Shown in pieces: positions 47,243-59,920 of a DNA stretch of 64,000 nucleotides. Position 1 is the stretch's first letter, and every line of letters starts with the position of its first letter. Origin of the DNA: Zygnema cylindricum. Taxonomy: Eukaryota; Streptophyta; Zygnematophyceae; Zygnematales; Zygnemataceae. The stretch lies in contig JBBHKE010002523.1 in the NCBI GenBank assembly GCA_037447655.1, positions 1 through 64,000 on the forward strand, read 5' to 3'. A program made the translations under genes and the position numbers. Under the pieces are notes generated by a model. It had not been told where the DNA came from, ran no database searches, and worked only from the letters and a program-made list of their open reading frames with translations.

Positions 47243-49723
47243 CACAACGACCAATCTAACGGTTGACGGTGTAGCGATCCACATCGATGATGATTGATTG
47301 GTTGATGTTGATTTGGATTCCACTAGATCCATGAAGATGAGCATCAATTGAAGTCAAGTCAATCACCCTCAGACCTTGAGACGACGATCAATTTAGCGAT
47401 CTTCTTTAATTCTGCTAGATCCATGAAAACGCGCACAGATAGAGCAAATGCATCTTAGCTTTTGTAGCTTTCGTGGTAGTTTTGCACTTTCATGCAGTTA
47501 TTGTGATTTAATCATTTGTCGGTTATTGCTGATACCTTTGACAACTCTCTCCTTGCTCAAGAATATATCCATCTTTGCCCTTTAAATGATCGGGAAATAA
47601 AGTTTTTAAGTAATTTTTTTGTTCTAGTAGCAGGTTCTGAAATTGAGAAACTTTATGCAATCCAGTGTATACATCGAAGTACGGTACATGTAAGGAAAAT
47701 GATGATGTGCTTGGATGGCCTTCCATCTCCATTGTCACCTTGAGACTATTGGACATTTGGAATTGAATGAAAGTCCAGAAGTTTCTGTCATCATCCCGGC
47801 CCCGTCATGAATGCCAATGTCACTAGCATGACTTCGATAGCGATCTCATTTTAGCCACCAAAGTGTATATGTGAAGCTATCAGGTCATACTGTTAATATA
47901 ATATATTCGTCTTGAGAATCTTCGCCTGATTCATTTTCTTTGACTCGTTCTTTTTAACCACCGTCATTTAAGTTTCGTTCAAGTTTCCTTATAGGAAGTT
48001 GTTGTTGTCTTTTCTGTTTCTTCCTGCTTTTATTCAGCGAGCTTGGTCACGTTATATGTAAGGCTCACGTGATGTTGAAAGGATTTACAGGTGTTGTCTC
48101 TTCAGTGTGCATGTGGTTCTTACGTTGCAATTCTCTTCACTTGATGTGAACCTCTTGCAATACACTGTTATGTCTTTGTGCCACACTACAAATGAAGAAG
48201 ACCGGTGAGGTCAGGAATCATGGAGAATTGTGTAGAAGTTACCCCTCAGTGGCATTGCCAACAATACAACAGCCTGATTCGCCAGCCATTTCCTCTCTCC
48301 AAGCCTACCAAAAAAATCACTTGCATTAAGTGCACTGAGTGTGCACCACATTTATTGCTATCGCAGTTTAATAGTGCTCTTGTGTGATGTAATACTGTTT
48401 CACATTTTCCATGTTTGAAGTGCCTGGTATGTGAGCACACTGGCAGTTTGATGTTAGAGCAGTATCGTTTAAAGAGGTGGCGGTGCACTAGCTATTTATA
48501 ATTGCAGTATTTGGTTTTCCGTACCTTCCGTATAATTACTGGTCACATTTTTGTTGTACACAAATTTTATAATTTTTCCCTCGAGTTCATTACTTTATTT
48601 CAAGTGCACGACAACTATTTATTCCGGGCGATTAATAACCTGACTGATGAAGGCTACACAAGTCAATCAAAGCGGTTAATAATATTTTTTGTTTGTATAC
48701 CAAACGTACACGCTGGTTGTTAATGCAGAGACACGCCACTCAGGATGAGTTGAGAAAAATTTAAAAGCTCGATTGGATCGTCGACCGAGGGTAGTTTAAC
48801 TGGTCGGCAAGCGAATATGGCTACTTTTCGGACATGCCTATACCAAATATGAATTTGACTCATTGATACAAACTTGTATATCGTGCAATAGTCCAGCGGA
48901 CGCTAATTTCCCATGTCAAATCTTTATCATGAAAACAGTGTATATTGAAAACCTCATTATATCCTGGTTCATTACATACGTCATCCGAACAACACTAACT
49001 CTTATTATGGCAACTAGTGTTGGCCATTATGCTATAAAGGTTTTACAACCAGTATGGTGTGGGATGAGACAAAACCACCTAATCGTGTGAAGGTAGGCAA
49101 ATAATGTTGATACTACAATTGAAATAATAAATTTCTGTTAATTACTCCAGATAATAATAAAGTCGATAGGGAAATTGGTATCGATGGCACAAATAATTGA
49201 CTACAATGTAGTGAACTGTTAGCGTTACCACTCTATAAGAAAAAATATGTTTTGTTTCTGGCTTAATTGCGTGGCTCGTCGTAAGCCACTTAAATGTGTT
49301 CATAACATCCATTTATGATTTTTCAAAAAATACTCACCCAATTAGGGTGACTAGTTGACAACGAAAATCATTGTGCTTAGAGCCTTCAAAGCACTATGTA
49401 ACTCTTAATAGCACGGATATGTGATTTAGTGTGGCTGAATTTGTTTTAGTTTCTTCTTCATCTGCGACCAAAATTATTCGGGCGACCCTCTTGGAGGACC
49501 TTTATTCGCCCTTACTCATTACCAAGACCTACCGCTTTGCCTTCTTGCCTTTTCCCTTCCGTGGGTGATGACACGCACATCATCGACCTTATCGACCAAG
49601 TTGTTTCCGCCTACAATTTTTTAAAAATTATTTTGGAAATTAACCTTTTCGTTAAACGATTTAAGTTTGTAGCTTGGTCCCCATATTTCCTCCCTTATTC
49701 TTTCACCCCCCCTCGCGGAAAAT
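47243..49723. other. Intergenic region after the nucleoside hydrolase gene
   Basis: A degenerate direct repeat starting with CAAGTCAATCAYCTYAGACC follows the stop codon (about 47219 and 47355). No further gene, RNA gene or element end is supported. Confidence 0.5.
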
Positions 49724-50003
49724 AATGATTTAATACAGACCGTTATCATGTAACTGCGTTTTAACAAACTGCGTAGTGCAAACGTCATAGTGATGGTAAA
49801 CTGTACGTTTTGCCAAATTCTGTACGAATTCCTTATTTACATTAGAGGATATTAGCGTGCCAAATTAGAGTACTTAAATAAATTAGAGTAAACTTCACAG
49901 TTGAAACAGCTCTGTCACATAAATTAGCGTTCATTACTCTATTTGTTTTTTTTAGTTTTTGTACTCTAATTTTTTCATTACTCTAATTTCGATTCGCGGT
50001 GTA
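49724..50003. mobile_element. 5'-truncated MITE copy
   Basis: The sequence matches 28192-28475 of the nested MITE at 27970-28475 along its whole length (ATGATTTAATACA, CATGTAACTGCGTTTTAACA, GTAAACTGTACGTTTTG). It ends GATTCGCGGTGTA, and the left half is missing. Confidence 0.85.
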
Positions 50004-50230
50004 CACTGTGAATCGCTATTAGCGTTTAGAAATAAATAGCGTTATGAAACAAATAGCGTTATGAAACAAATAGCGTTATTAACGCTATTTGAGAATTTGG
50101 GGGTTTTGAAGGAAATCATCTATTCTAATTAGTTTTTTAAAGGGTTTTTATTTATTCTATTTGAGAATTTGGGTTAAAAAACGGGGTACTGCAATTAGAG
50201 TCATTGACTCTAATAGCGATTCACGGTGTA
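50002..50230. mobile_element. TA-flanked MITE, shares TA with both neighbours
   Basis: The ends are CACTGTGAATCGCTATTAG and CTAATAGCGATTCACGGTG. It carries AAACAAATAGCGTTATG sub-repeats like those of 26648-27170. Its left TA is the right TA of the previous element. Confidence 0.85.
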
Positions 50231-50413
50231 GCGTATAGAAATTATTAGTGTAAAGAAAAAATTAGCGTCATTCATTCTAGTTTAGTGCCAGGAGACGTGG
50301 CAGATTATGGTCCACGTTCTTAAATAGTGTAATTTATTATGTTTAAGGTATCAATGTCAAAATTTTGGGGTGCCGATATAGCGTACATAAGGCTAATAAC
50401 GATTCACGGTGTA
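50229..50413. mobile_element. MITE, second copy of the 202-bp subfamily
   Basis: It matches 32633-32834 through AGTGCCAGGAGACGTGGCAG and GGGGTGCCGATATAG to CTAATAACGATTCACGGTG. Its left inverted-repeat tip is missing where it abuts the previous element. Confidence 0.85.
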
Positions 50414-51500
50414 GTTTTCTGTCCACACTATCTACGTACAAAGCATGGTGAGGGAAAGTACTGTAACATTTGGTACCGTACCTAGGTTCCTGTACTGTAC
50501 CGCTGTCCGTTTTGGAATTTGGAACCTCCGTCATTGTGGTCGGCCTATTGGCATGGACGAATGTGGACGCATTGCCGTATAGAAATGCCACGTTGCAAAC
50601 CTTTGCTTGTCACTAGGCTGCTCCTATTGGTCAAGTGCTTCAGAACTGCGTCACGCGCGATGACTTTGTCGAACTCGCGAGAACCCTGCTGTAGACCTCC
50701 CCGTTGACTAGCACGAAAGAAAAAAACTGGAGCAAAAACAGCAATAATATATGAAAAGCCCGAAAAACACAATTATGATATATAACGTACTTTATGAGTT
50801 TCCGTTCGCGATGATGTTTTCGTGATTCCGTGCGATGTAATTGTAATTGCCTCGAAAAGCCTATGACGTGGAGTTACCGAGAAAAATATTTTCCAGGAGC
50901 ATTGTGTATTGAGGACATCTCCTCAATAATCGATACGGGTGCATTTCGAGAAAACTTTTTACAAGGAGAAACGACATTACGTACATTCTAGGAATGCCGT
51001 CGATGTTCTTGTTCTACGGTCAGAAGAGTGTTATCTGACTGTACCGCTGAAAACTGAACTGGATCAACGTGTGAAGTTAGCTTCTCATTTGTTCGTACAG
51101 ACTGCTGGGCTTACGAAATAATTCCATTAAAATTTAAAACAGACAATTCAAATTCGCAAAATGTTATCACGTACGTTTCCAATATATAACGTACTTTATG
51201 TGTTACCATAACGTTTGAATTTTAGTGTTCAGAGAAATTGTCTCCTAATGTTGGTCCATGCCACGTGAGAAAAATTCTCCGAAGATCGTCTGCCGGCCGG
51301 CAGCATCTGCCGTCAACGGCATTTTTCCGAGTTCTAGCCTACCAGGCTCAGAGCCTAGATTTCCTCTTGAACTTTTAAAAGCATTGGAATTTGTAGCGGC
51401 TGTCTTTCAACTTTTTCTTTCTCGAAGAGACAAACTGACAAATTGATTGTCATCTAATTTTGCGTGTTTTTTTTCTCGTTAATCTGGCCAGAGAGAATCC
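50414..51500. promoter_or_regulatory. Upstream region of the ER chaperone gene
   Basis: This holds the promoter and leader. TGACGTGG at 50864-50871 fits the unfolded-protein-response element bound by bZIP factors such as plant bZIP60. A CACGTG G-box-like core is at 51262-51267. GTACCGTAC and TGTACTGTACCG blocks occur at 50473-50501. The functional reading is inference from motif and gene identity. Confidence 0.45.
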
Positions 51501-54500
51501 ATGGCTCCCATGGTTTCTCTCTTCAGAGGAGTCAGATATTCGAATTCATTTTTGCCCTCTTCCATCTTTATTTACATTTTGATTGTCCAGTTAGCCATCT
51601 TCTCCAATGCTGCATTATTTACCATTGATTTAGGCTCAGAAAACTTAAAAGTTTCTGTGGTAGCCCCAAGAAAAGGTCAGAGTCCTTTTGAAATCGCCAT
51701 CAATGAAATGTCTAAAAGAAAGTCGCCTGCCTTAGTTGCCATATCCAATGGCGAACGCTTACTCTCAGAAGAAGCCGCCGGAATCACGGCTCGATATCCG
51801 GATCGAGTTTATTCACGTATACGTGACATGGTTGGAAAGCCAGTAGAAGACGTCGAGTCTATACTGAAAGAGAACTATCTCCCATACAAACTTGTAAAGG
51901 ATCCAGAACGTGGAACAGTCAGGCTTCTTGGCCATGATGGAGTTACAGAGTACACTGTAGAAGAGCTTTTGGCTTTGATTATTGATTACAGTCGTCGTCT
52001 TGCAGAACAGGGAAAAGGATCGATTAAGGATGCAGTTATTAGTGTACCTGCTTATTTTGGACAGACTCAAAGGCAAGCTATTTTAGATGCTGCCCAGTTA
52101 GTAGGAATTAGTGTCCTTGCACTGATCCAGGAGCACGCTGGTGTGGCCGTACAGTACGGAATCGATAAGGACTTTTCCAATGGATCCAGAAACGTTGTGA
52201 TTTATGATATGGGAGCTAATAGTGTGTACGCAGCAGTTATTCATTACTCGACATACAGTGCACGGAAAAATGTTACATCCAATCAGTTCCAGGTAAATGA
52301 TCGGTTTTCTTACTGAGGGTAGTTCTGGCTGCTGGTGCAATGACAGGTTTGGGAATGGCTGTGAAGTATCAATGTATTTGATCTTTATTTGATATTCTTC
52401 CTTTGAGTTCACTGATGTCTTATAGCAATCCTGGAATCAGTTTTTTAGCTGGAACAACCATTTTTTGCTCTTCTGACTAATCACTTCATGATTTTGGAAC
52501 TAGAGGACAGTTTATGAATTGGAGGACAATACTGCCAAGAACAATTCAATCCAGCTCTTCATGAAAGCGCGTCACAGCTGAAGACAAGCTGGACACTTGA
52601 GCAATTTCATGCAAACTGCGTCCACTTCTCTCTTTATACTTTAGCTGTTATATTGTATTTATGGTGTTGTGCCCATGCAGGTGAAGGGCATACGTTGGGA
52701 TTCGGAACTTGGGGGTCAGACCCTTGAACGGCGTTTGTTAGAGTATTTCGCAGATGAGTTTAACCAGAAGTCAGGTCTTGGTGTGGATGTTCGTACCTCA
52801 CCAAAAGCCATGGCAAAGCTCCGAAAAGAGGTTAAGCGTACTAAAGAAATTTTAAGTGCCAACACAGAAGCGCCCCTCAACGTCGAATCTTTATTTGAGG
52901 ACAAAGACTTTCGGTAAGCTTATAAAGCAACATATGCAACATAATGCAACGCAATTCAAACTAGAGGTGTGTGAGATCACTTAGTCTCTGTGAATCGGCT
53001 ACGTATGCTGCAGTATTTGAAAACCACATGCAGTATTGTCTTGTAGTGGTGATTTGTTTTGTTAGTTGCAAGCTCAGTACACCTAGGAATCTTGTTTAGG
53101 ACTGAACTGTAGTTCCCATTACTTTATAGTAATATATGTTATTTTTGTCTTGAATCACTGCTGTTGCCTGCAGCAGATGAATCTGAACTTTTGGAGCCTC
53201 TTTTTATTACTGTCCATCGCTATTAGTATGAATGAGTGTGAAATTGCGGGACAACTTGTAGTCACTCCCTTAAATAGTGTTATCAACATGATTTTGTGAT
53301 TTTTGGTCAAGAAATTGCGACCGATTTTGTGCTATTAACGTTAATAGCAATGGGCAGTGTAGCCTCGCAGCTGACAACTCAGGCACTTCTGTAACCAGAT
53401 ATTGGTGATAATGTGTAAGTGGCAGCTGATCTCGGTGGGTTTGTGCAGGACGAGCATAACAAGGGAAAAGTTTGAGAATCTCTGCGCGGACCTTTGGGAC
53501 CGGGCGGTGCAGCCATTGAAGCTCGTTTTGGAAGACGCAAATCTCACTTTGGCAGATATTGATGCTGTCGAGCTCGTTGGTGGCGCCACCCGAGTGCCCA
53601 AGTTACAGGTTTGGCTAAATAACTTTTTGCATTCATGATTGATGGAAATGGTAGATCAGCATAAATTTTTGGAAAGACGGATTGGATAAGGAGATCAACA
53701 CATCGTCCCGACTCTCGCTTGGATGTGCTGGAGCTTTTTATAGCAGTGAGGATTTTTGCCTGCCCACTCTATGTGCCACGTGCTAGGAAAAATTTAAATG
53801 TTTCCACCTTGAGGGGAGACGGGAAGTTTGTAGACATAGATTAAGGGGTAGTGTTAAAAAGAGTATGCTTCAGGCAAACTAGGAAGTATACTGTGTATCG
53901 CGGTTAACATTAATGAACTCATTTTTCTCCGTGCATACCTGTCTGATTACTAATCCTTCGGTTGCGATGGCACGATAAGGTATTTAACTTTCGGTTGACT
54001 GCTCCAAACGAAAATAGGACACAAGTGCACAGAGAAAGGATGATTCAAGTGACAAAAAAACCATAATGCTATTAGAGCACGGTGTACTCAACTGAAGGTG
54101 TATCGCAAAATGAAAAAGCCGATTGGATGGGTGAAAGTGATGTGAGGGTAGCTTCCTAGCAAAGGTTACTAATGTGTTACCTTCTTAAGAAGAACATAAT
54201 CTTCATCTCTTATCTTGAATTTTAAAGCCCTCCATAAGGCCGAAGTCCTTGCTAAGAGAGACTTTGTTCCAATTTTTTACTCCCAAGTAGTATGATGGAT
54301 CTTAAGCTCAAATTTTTGAAAGGAATGTTGTAGATTGTTTACTGGAGGGAAATGGCTGTTGCCTACATTTTTAAGGTAGCCTTCTGGATTACCTTTGGAA
54401 AATGCTGGATTTGACCAGACACTGAAAGGTTACAGTTTACACCTGCTCGAGGATAAGTCCTCAGAGAGTTGGGAATAGAGTTAGGTGGCACTTATGGGAG

Positions 54501-57500
54501 GCTATGGATTGGTTTCAAAGAATTTTGAAAGGTATATGGTCTGATGACCAGCAGGAAGAAACTTAAGGTTTATATAAGGCCAGGCACACCTGAGTGCAGG
54601 ATGGATATTTTGGATTCGGATGACATTGCATTCCTGAGTTGGAGCATGATTGCAGATTAATCAAGGTTGGAAGAGTTTACTACCGAAATCCCCGTTTTCT
54701 AAATTCGGTGCTCATTTATGAGGGAGAATATATATGACGTTTTATTGATGACATGGATAGCATTAACCTTGCCGGATATGTTAGGATTTTTTTTTAATTT
54801 CATGGACAACATGCCAATGGAAGATCCTGAATGCACATGCATGCGGAGTATCGGAAGTATGTGCTCACTGACTTTAGCTTCGAATGGTTGTTATGTTAAG
54901 GACAAAGTTTGACCAATTACACACTAACCTAAGAATAAATAAAGGAGCAGGAAAAATGATTTCCCAGCAACAATGTCTATGCCTGTCATTCCTTGGTGAC
55001 GCAGTGTACTTAAGACCGTGTTTTGTCTAAGCAGTTCTCTATTGAAGAGAGTTGTGATTAGGCACAGATCTTTGTTTCAGATCTAGGTCCCGCATGTCGA
55101 ACGCAGCTTATTCGTTATGAATGATGAGGATGGGGACTTGACGCAGAGTGTTCTCTCAGGATTCCTTGAGAACCGAAACTTGGATCGCCACTTGGACGCA
55201 GATGAGGCACTCGCTTTGGGGTCATCTCTGGTCGCAGCCAATTTGAGCGACAGTTTCAAACTGTACCGTGGAATTGGATTGGTTGATGGTTCAGCCTATG
55301 GCATATTGTTCCAGCTGCGACAGAATGGAGGGGGGGACACTTCAGGTACCGAGGAGGATGGTGAGGCAAAGGGCCCTCAGGTTCTGTTTCCAAGGCTCAA
55401 GAAGCTGCCGAGCAAGGTAGTCATTCGTCTACTAAATGCTTTGTATGCTGACTGGAACTCCTGAAATGTTGCAAGGTTCACGAGCTGAATAGATGGTAGT
55501 TGAGAGGAATAATCTAAGATTGTTGAGTAGAATAATACCATGCTGTTGAAGTAAGCGGCACAAGTACTCTCTGCATTTTGGACCTGCTTTCAAAGGTGTT
55601 TCCTTTTGCTGTCCAATTAGTGTGATGCAAAAACTGCTATAAAATTCATTGTTGTAAGGACGTCCTGTTGAAGTGTTGAGAATTCGATATCACACGCTGC
55701 ACGCTTGAGTTTTGCATTCAGTCATGAAGAGAAGAGATACTGGGTGATGACTCATCATTTATTTTTTCCTCGTGCGGAAATGGGTCTGTTTTTAACGTTC
55801 TGAAATTGATTGTGGTTTTCAGGTGATCCGCTCTTTTAAGCATCAGGAGGGTGACTTTTCTTTGGAGCTGCTCTATGATGTAGGGGAGCCTATTCCCAGC
55901 CCTCTCCCTAGCCGTCAAATAAAGCTCCTTGAAGTTTCAGGGGTAGCAAATGTCACTGCAAAGTAAGCTTTCACTGGGCTCTGGTTCTGTTACACGTTCT
56001 TGGCCTCCTTACTGATATAGTGGCGAAAAGAACATTGGAGACATGGTATGAAAAGGAGCTTTTTTGAAGTGCTTGTGCCATAGACTAACGTTAAAATGTT
56101 ATGTGAATCCTTTTGAAGTTGCTCCAATAATGGACTGCCAGAAGAACGACAATAGCATTTATCTGTCTGAATAATGCTCTTCTGCCTGACCACTGCATGT
56201 TCTTAGATTTATCTTAAGAGTTCAGGAGTGTACTTTCTTTAACTACATGGCCGATCTACCCTTTTTACTATGTTTTTTGTTCTTGACATGTATTTGATAG
56301 TCAGATGTCATTTCCTGGAAACCTTATGGTTTGTTGCGCATCCTTGTTCTTTATCTTCTTTTCATAATGCCTCCAGGTATAAAGATTACAACCTCACAGC
56401 ACCTATGAAGACAAGCGTGCACTTTTCCCTGAATCGAAATGGAATGGTTGATGTTGACAAGGCAGAAGTGGTTGTGGAGTTCCATGAATGGGTGGAGGTT
56501 CCCATAGAGCTGCCTTCTACCAATGCTACAGCAAATGAGTCAGCCGGGAATATGACCAAAGAGGGAGGAAGTGCCCAGGGCGAGGATAGTGACAGCAAAG
56601 GGGAGACAACTGCATCTGATGAAAGCTCGGACAGTTCCGGGGAAACCAAGCCTAGTAGTGGAGGAGATGAATCAGCAGACAGTGGTGAATCAGCTTCAAC
56701 TGAAGTGGAAAAGCCGCTTATGAAGCGCAAGCTGCGAAAACGTACACTGCGAATTCCATTGAAGGTTAGCTCCACATCCTAAAATGGGCTTAATAGTTTT
56801 GTACAGTCTTCATATTCTTCAAAACTCGTCTTTTAAGAATGTTTCACAATACTTCGTGTGCTGTGAATCCTTGCTACTAGAGCCCCTCTTAGAGGCAGTC
56901 GTTCTGTGATAGTGTCGCTCTTGTTTGTAGTCTGATGCTCTTTATGCACCATTGGACACCTCACAGTTTTTCTTCAATTTTGGTAACTGGTCTTCATAGT
57001 TAACTCATATATGGCTTTGTACCAGCACTAAACAGAGTTGTAAGTGACCGTAGTTCTGAAGGGAAACATGCCTTCTTGGATGTTCTCATTATGTGGGCAG
57101 GTGACGGATGTGTCAACGGGTGTATTGAAACCCATGTCTGTAGAAGACAAAAAGACGGCTTATAAACAATTGGAAAAGCTTGCTGAAAGGGAGCGTGAAA
57201 AACGTGCTACAGAAGAAGCGAAGAACAGTCTTGAGGCTTTCATATATGCGAAAAAGGACAAGGTGTGATTTAGTTGATATTGCAAAAATTTACGAGCAAG
57301 AAATAAATCCTTTCTCGCATTTCATTTTTAACCACCTGTTGTTATTTTTTGTCAAGAGAGGTTAGTCTTTTGTGAAAGTCTGAGGATTCACGGAAAGAAC
57401 GTTTGACTAATCTATTTTAGCAGTGCTGTTATTTAGCAGAGATCTAGCTTTGGAAGCTGAGTTTTTGAACTTGCTGCCTTTACTCAGAGCCCTTCGATCT

Positions 57501-59920
57501 GTGCTCCGGAGTTGAAGTTGCTTTGCCACTTTTAGTTTTTGCTCTCTGAGAGTGGTCTCCGTACTGTCTTTTTGTGCAGTTGGAGCAACAGGAGGAGTTG
57601 ATTAAAAAGGTTACCACGTCCAAAGAACGCGACTCTTTCGGGACAATGCTCAATGAGGTGGGTTTTCTTTCCAGCTTTATCAGTTTTAAAACGGCGATCA
57701 TGAAGGTTCTTTGGTGTACTGATTGATCGTTTCTTGAGGTGCAGGCAGAAGATTGGTTATATTCAGATGGAGAGAATGCAAACACATTAGAATTTCAACA
57801 AAAACTGGGAGCGCTGTCCGGCGTCTGGAGCGGCATCTCTCTGAGGTGCACCCTTCCCGCTGTAAATAGACAACGGTTACTGTGATTTTCATTTTTTTAC
57901 CAGCTTACAGTGGTTGTGAGAGCAAACCGAGCCGTACCCTGCCCATCGCTATTAGAGTTAGTGAAATTAGTGTCAACACTTTGTTAGAATTGATTAGAGT
58001 ACTTAGTTATGTTTTACTACGTGGCACATTATGGACCACCAAACCAAATACTGTTGTGAACACTAGTTTATGACCTTGGGTCAGAGACGCACTCTTTCAA
58101 ATTAGTAGTGTCGTGTATCGGGAAATTCTTACTGCGATAAATTTGATATACGATACATCGAATATCGAATGGTCAGAGGGCCTGATATATCGCTCCGGGA
58201 AAAATACAAATTATTGTGATATGTTTGGTGGGAAGTGGGGGTCCATACAACTGTCGTACAAAAATAATGATTGGAAAATCCCACTTTCCCACCCGTGCCG
58301 TCGGCGCCCCGGGTGGGGGGAGGGGGAGGGGAAGGGTTGCTTTTCGCGATTTTGAGCATCACGATATATCGACCCAAAATTAGGTACATATCGAATATCG
58401 GCAAGGGCCCCTCGATACACAACACTACAAAGTAGAGTGATCAACTTTAATTGCAATGGTCAGTGTACACTGTGTATGGTTATTAGCGTCAATGACACTA
58501 TATTGTTACTCCTTAGTTTTACCACTTGAACCTTAAATAGTATCAATGGCATTAATTGCTAATCATATATTTTAAATGGTTCAGAATCAGCCACGTCAAT
58601 TGGAATTGAATTAGAATTAATAACACTAATATAACCCCCACACTGATAGTTTTTTTTCTCGACTAATGATTCACGGTGTAGCTGACGAACTCTGTTGGTA
58701 TGTTTGACAGAATGACTGAGCTCACGGCATGGCCTACAGCAGTGGAGGAGGCAAAGAAATATATTGCCTCTGCTCGTCAGGTGAATCTACATTGCTTACA
58801 TCTTTTTCGGGAAAAGAAATTGCCTGTTTGACATGTTAGTGAAAGGGGTATGTGCAAAACTAGTTCTCTTATTCATTGTAACTTTTTCTTTGCCCCTGAA
58901 CAGACGGTGGATGCTTGGGAAGAAACTAAGCCGTGGATTGAAGCAAGCATGAAAACAGAGGTGAGATTATGCTGTAATTATGTTCGTCCAGTTCATTGTT
59001 AGACTCTCACATTATGATGTGGAGATCATCACCGATGAAATGTTTGTTAAAATTGTTTGGGGGGGATTGCGCAGGTCCGAAAAGACTTAGAGAAATTGGA
59101 GGCCTGGCTAAAAGAGAAGGATGCTCTACACAAGAAGTGAGTGGCCATTGTTCTCAAAGTTATTGGTAATCATTATAAGGTGGAAAAACAGTTTTTAAAG
59201 ACAGGTGGTCATGTCAACTGTGAGTGCTTAGGGAGTTGGGAATGGGTGTTGGTTTTGGAGCTTTGAAGAGAGTGTCTTCATGTTACGGCCAAAGTGTTCT
59301 CCCTGATGATGTAAGAGATGATTTTTTTTTGTGGAGCTTGTTTCATGAATCAGCTGATAGTTCCTGACTCTGTGTAGTTATATGTCCCCACCATGTATTG
59401 TTGTGACTGTCTCGTTTTTAGAGTGGTCTAAGTTTTAGACTTACAAGATGTACATTGGTTACAGGGCGCCCCTTACTGCTGACCCCGATTTTACATCTAG
59501 CGATATTGTTGACAAGGTCGCAAAAGAACAGAAAAAGGTGAGTGTCATCTTTCTTGCTGGCATCAACATCTAATTTATCGATTCTTCGGAGTCCCCACTA
59601 AATCACATTTTGCTCCTGTTTTTTGGCTGCTAAGATGTTTCCATAAGTTTCTGGTTTTTGCTGATTGGCATAGAATTTCCAACTTTGACATTTTTTTTGC
59701 TTTTTGGCTGTTTGCTGAGCAGATAGAAAAGATTAAGAAGATTCCCAAACCGAAGCCCGTTCCACCTCCAAAGGCACCAGAGACGACCAATGACACTTCG
59801 ACAGGAGGAAATGAGACAGAGACCACAGAGACCAAAAATGACGCTTCTCCAGAATCTAAAAGCGAAAGCTCAGATGCGACAGACAAAACTGAAAAGGGAG
59901 AGAAGCATGACGAATTGTAG
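51501..59920 (+). CDS. HSP70-17: ER-resident GRP170/HYOU1-type Hsp70 (HSP70-17 class)
   Basis: Exons: 51501-52292, 52681-52913, 53449-53608, 55147-55416, 55823-55962, 56377-56764, 57101-57262, 57580-57657, 57745-57845, 58711-58780, 58904-58960, 59075-59136, 59465-59537, 59723-59920. They total 2784 nt (927 aa) with phases matching. It is an ER-lumen chaperone that, by family, binds unfolded proteins and acts as nucleotide-exchange partner of BiP. It has a signal peptide to about residue 37, phosphate-1 FTIDLGSENLKV, VISVPAYFGQ, EHAGVAVQYGIDKDFSNGSR and VELVGGATRVPKLQ. Then come a beta domain, an acidic Ser-rich loop (about 580-645), a helical lid, and a terminal KHDEL, a class of ER-retrieval signal. 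An acceptor at 55086 would add 20 residues after VPKLQ; 55146 was chosen because it gives the plant spacing to LDRHLDADEA. Confidence 0.95.
53208..53361. mobile_element. Short TA-flanked MITE (CACTGCCC type) in chaperone intron 2
   Basis: The left end is CTGTCCATCGCTATTAG and the right end GTTAATAGCAATGGGCAGTG, flanked by TA. 154 bp. Confidence 0.8.
53889..54086. mobile_element. Degenerate MITE in chaperone intron 3
   Basis: The left end CTGTGTATCGCGGTTAACAT and the right end GCTATTAGAGCACGGTGTA recall the ends of 58466-58680. About 198 bp. Confidence 0.5.
57935..58467. mobile_element. TA-flanked MITE (CACTGCCC type) in chaperone intron 9
   Basis: The left end is CCTGCCCATCGCTATTAGAG and the right end TTAATTGCAATGGTCAGTG, TA at both ends. 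Its interior TTATGGACCACCAAA and CTTGGGTCAGAG are shared with the fragments at 3415 and 14279. 533 bp. Confidence 0.8.
58466..58680. mobile_element. Second MITE in chaperone intron 9, sharing a TA
   Basis: The left end CACTGTGTATGGTTATTAG starts at the TA that closes the previous element. The right end is GACTAATGATTCACGGTG followed by TA. It ends 30 bases before the exon 10 boundary. Confidence 0.8.

Noticed and set aside
55087-55146. Upstream acceptor for chaperone exon 4, adding 20 residues
   Set aside because: Phase allows it, but the added segment would separate VPKLQ from the lobe that directly follows in the family; the acceptor at 55146 restores normal spacing.
56386-56775. 129-residue minus-strand Ser-rich frame
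   Set aside because: It is a shadow of the chaperone's acidic Ser-rich exon.
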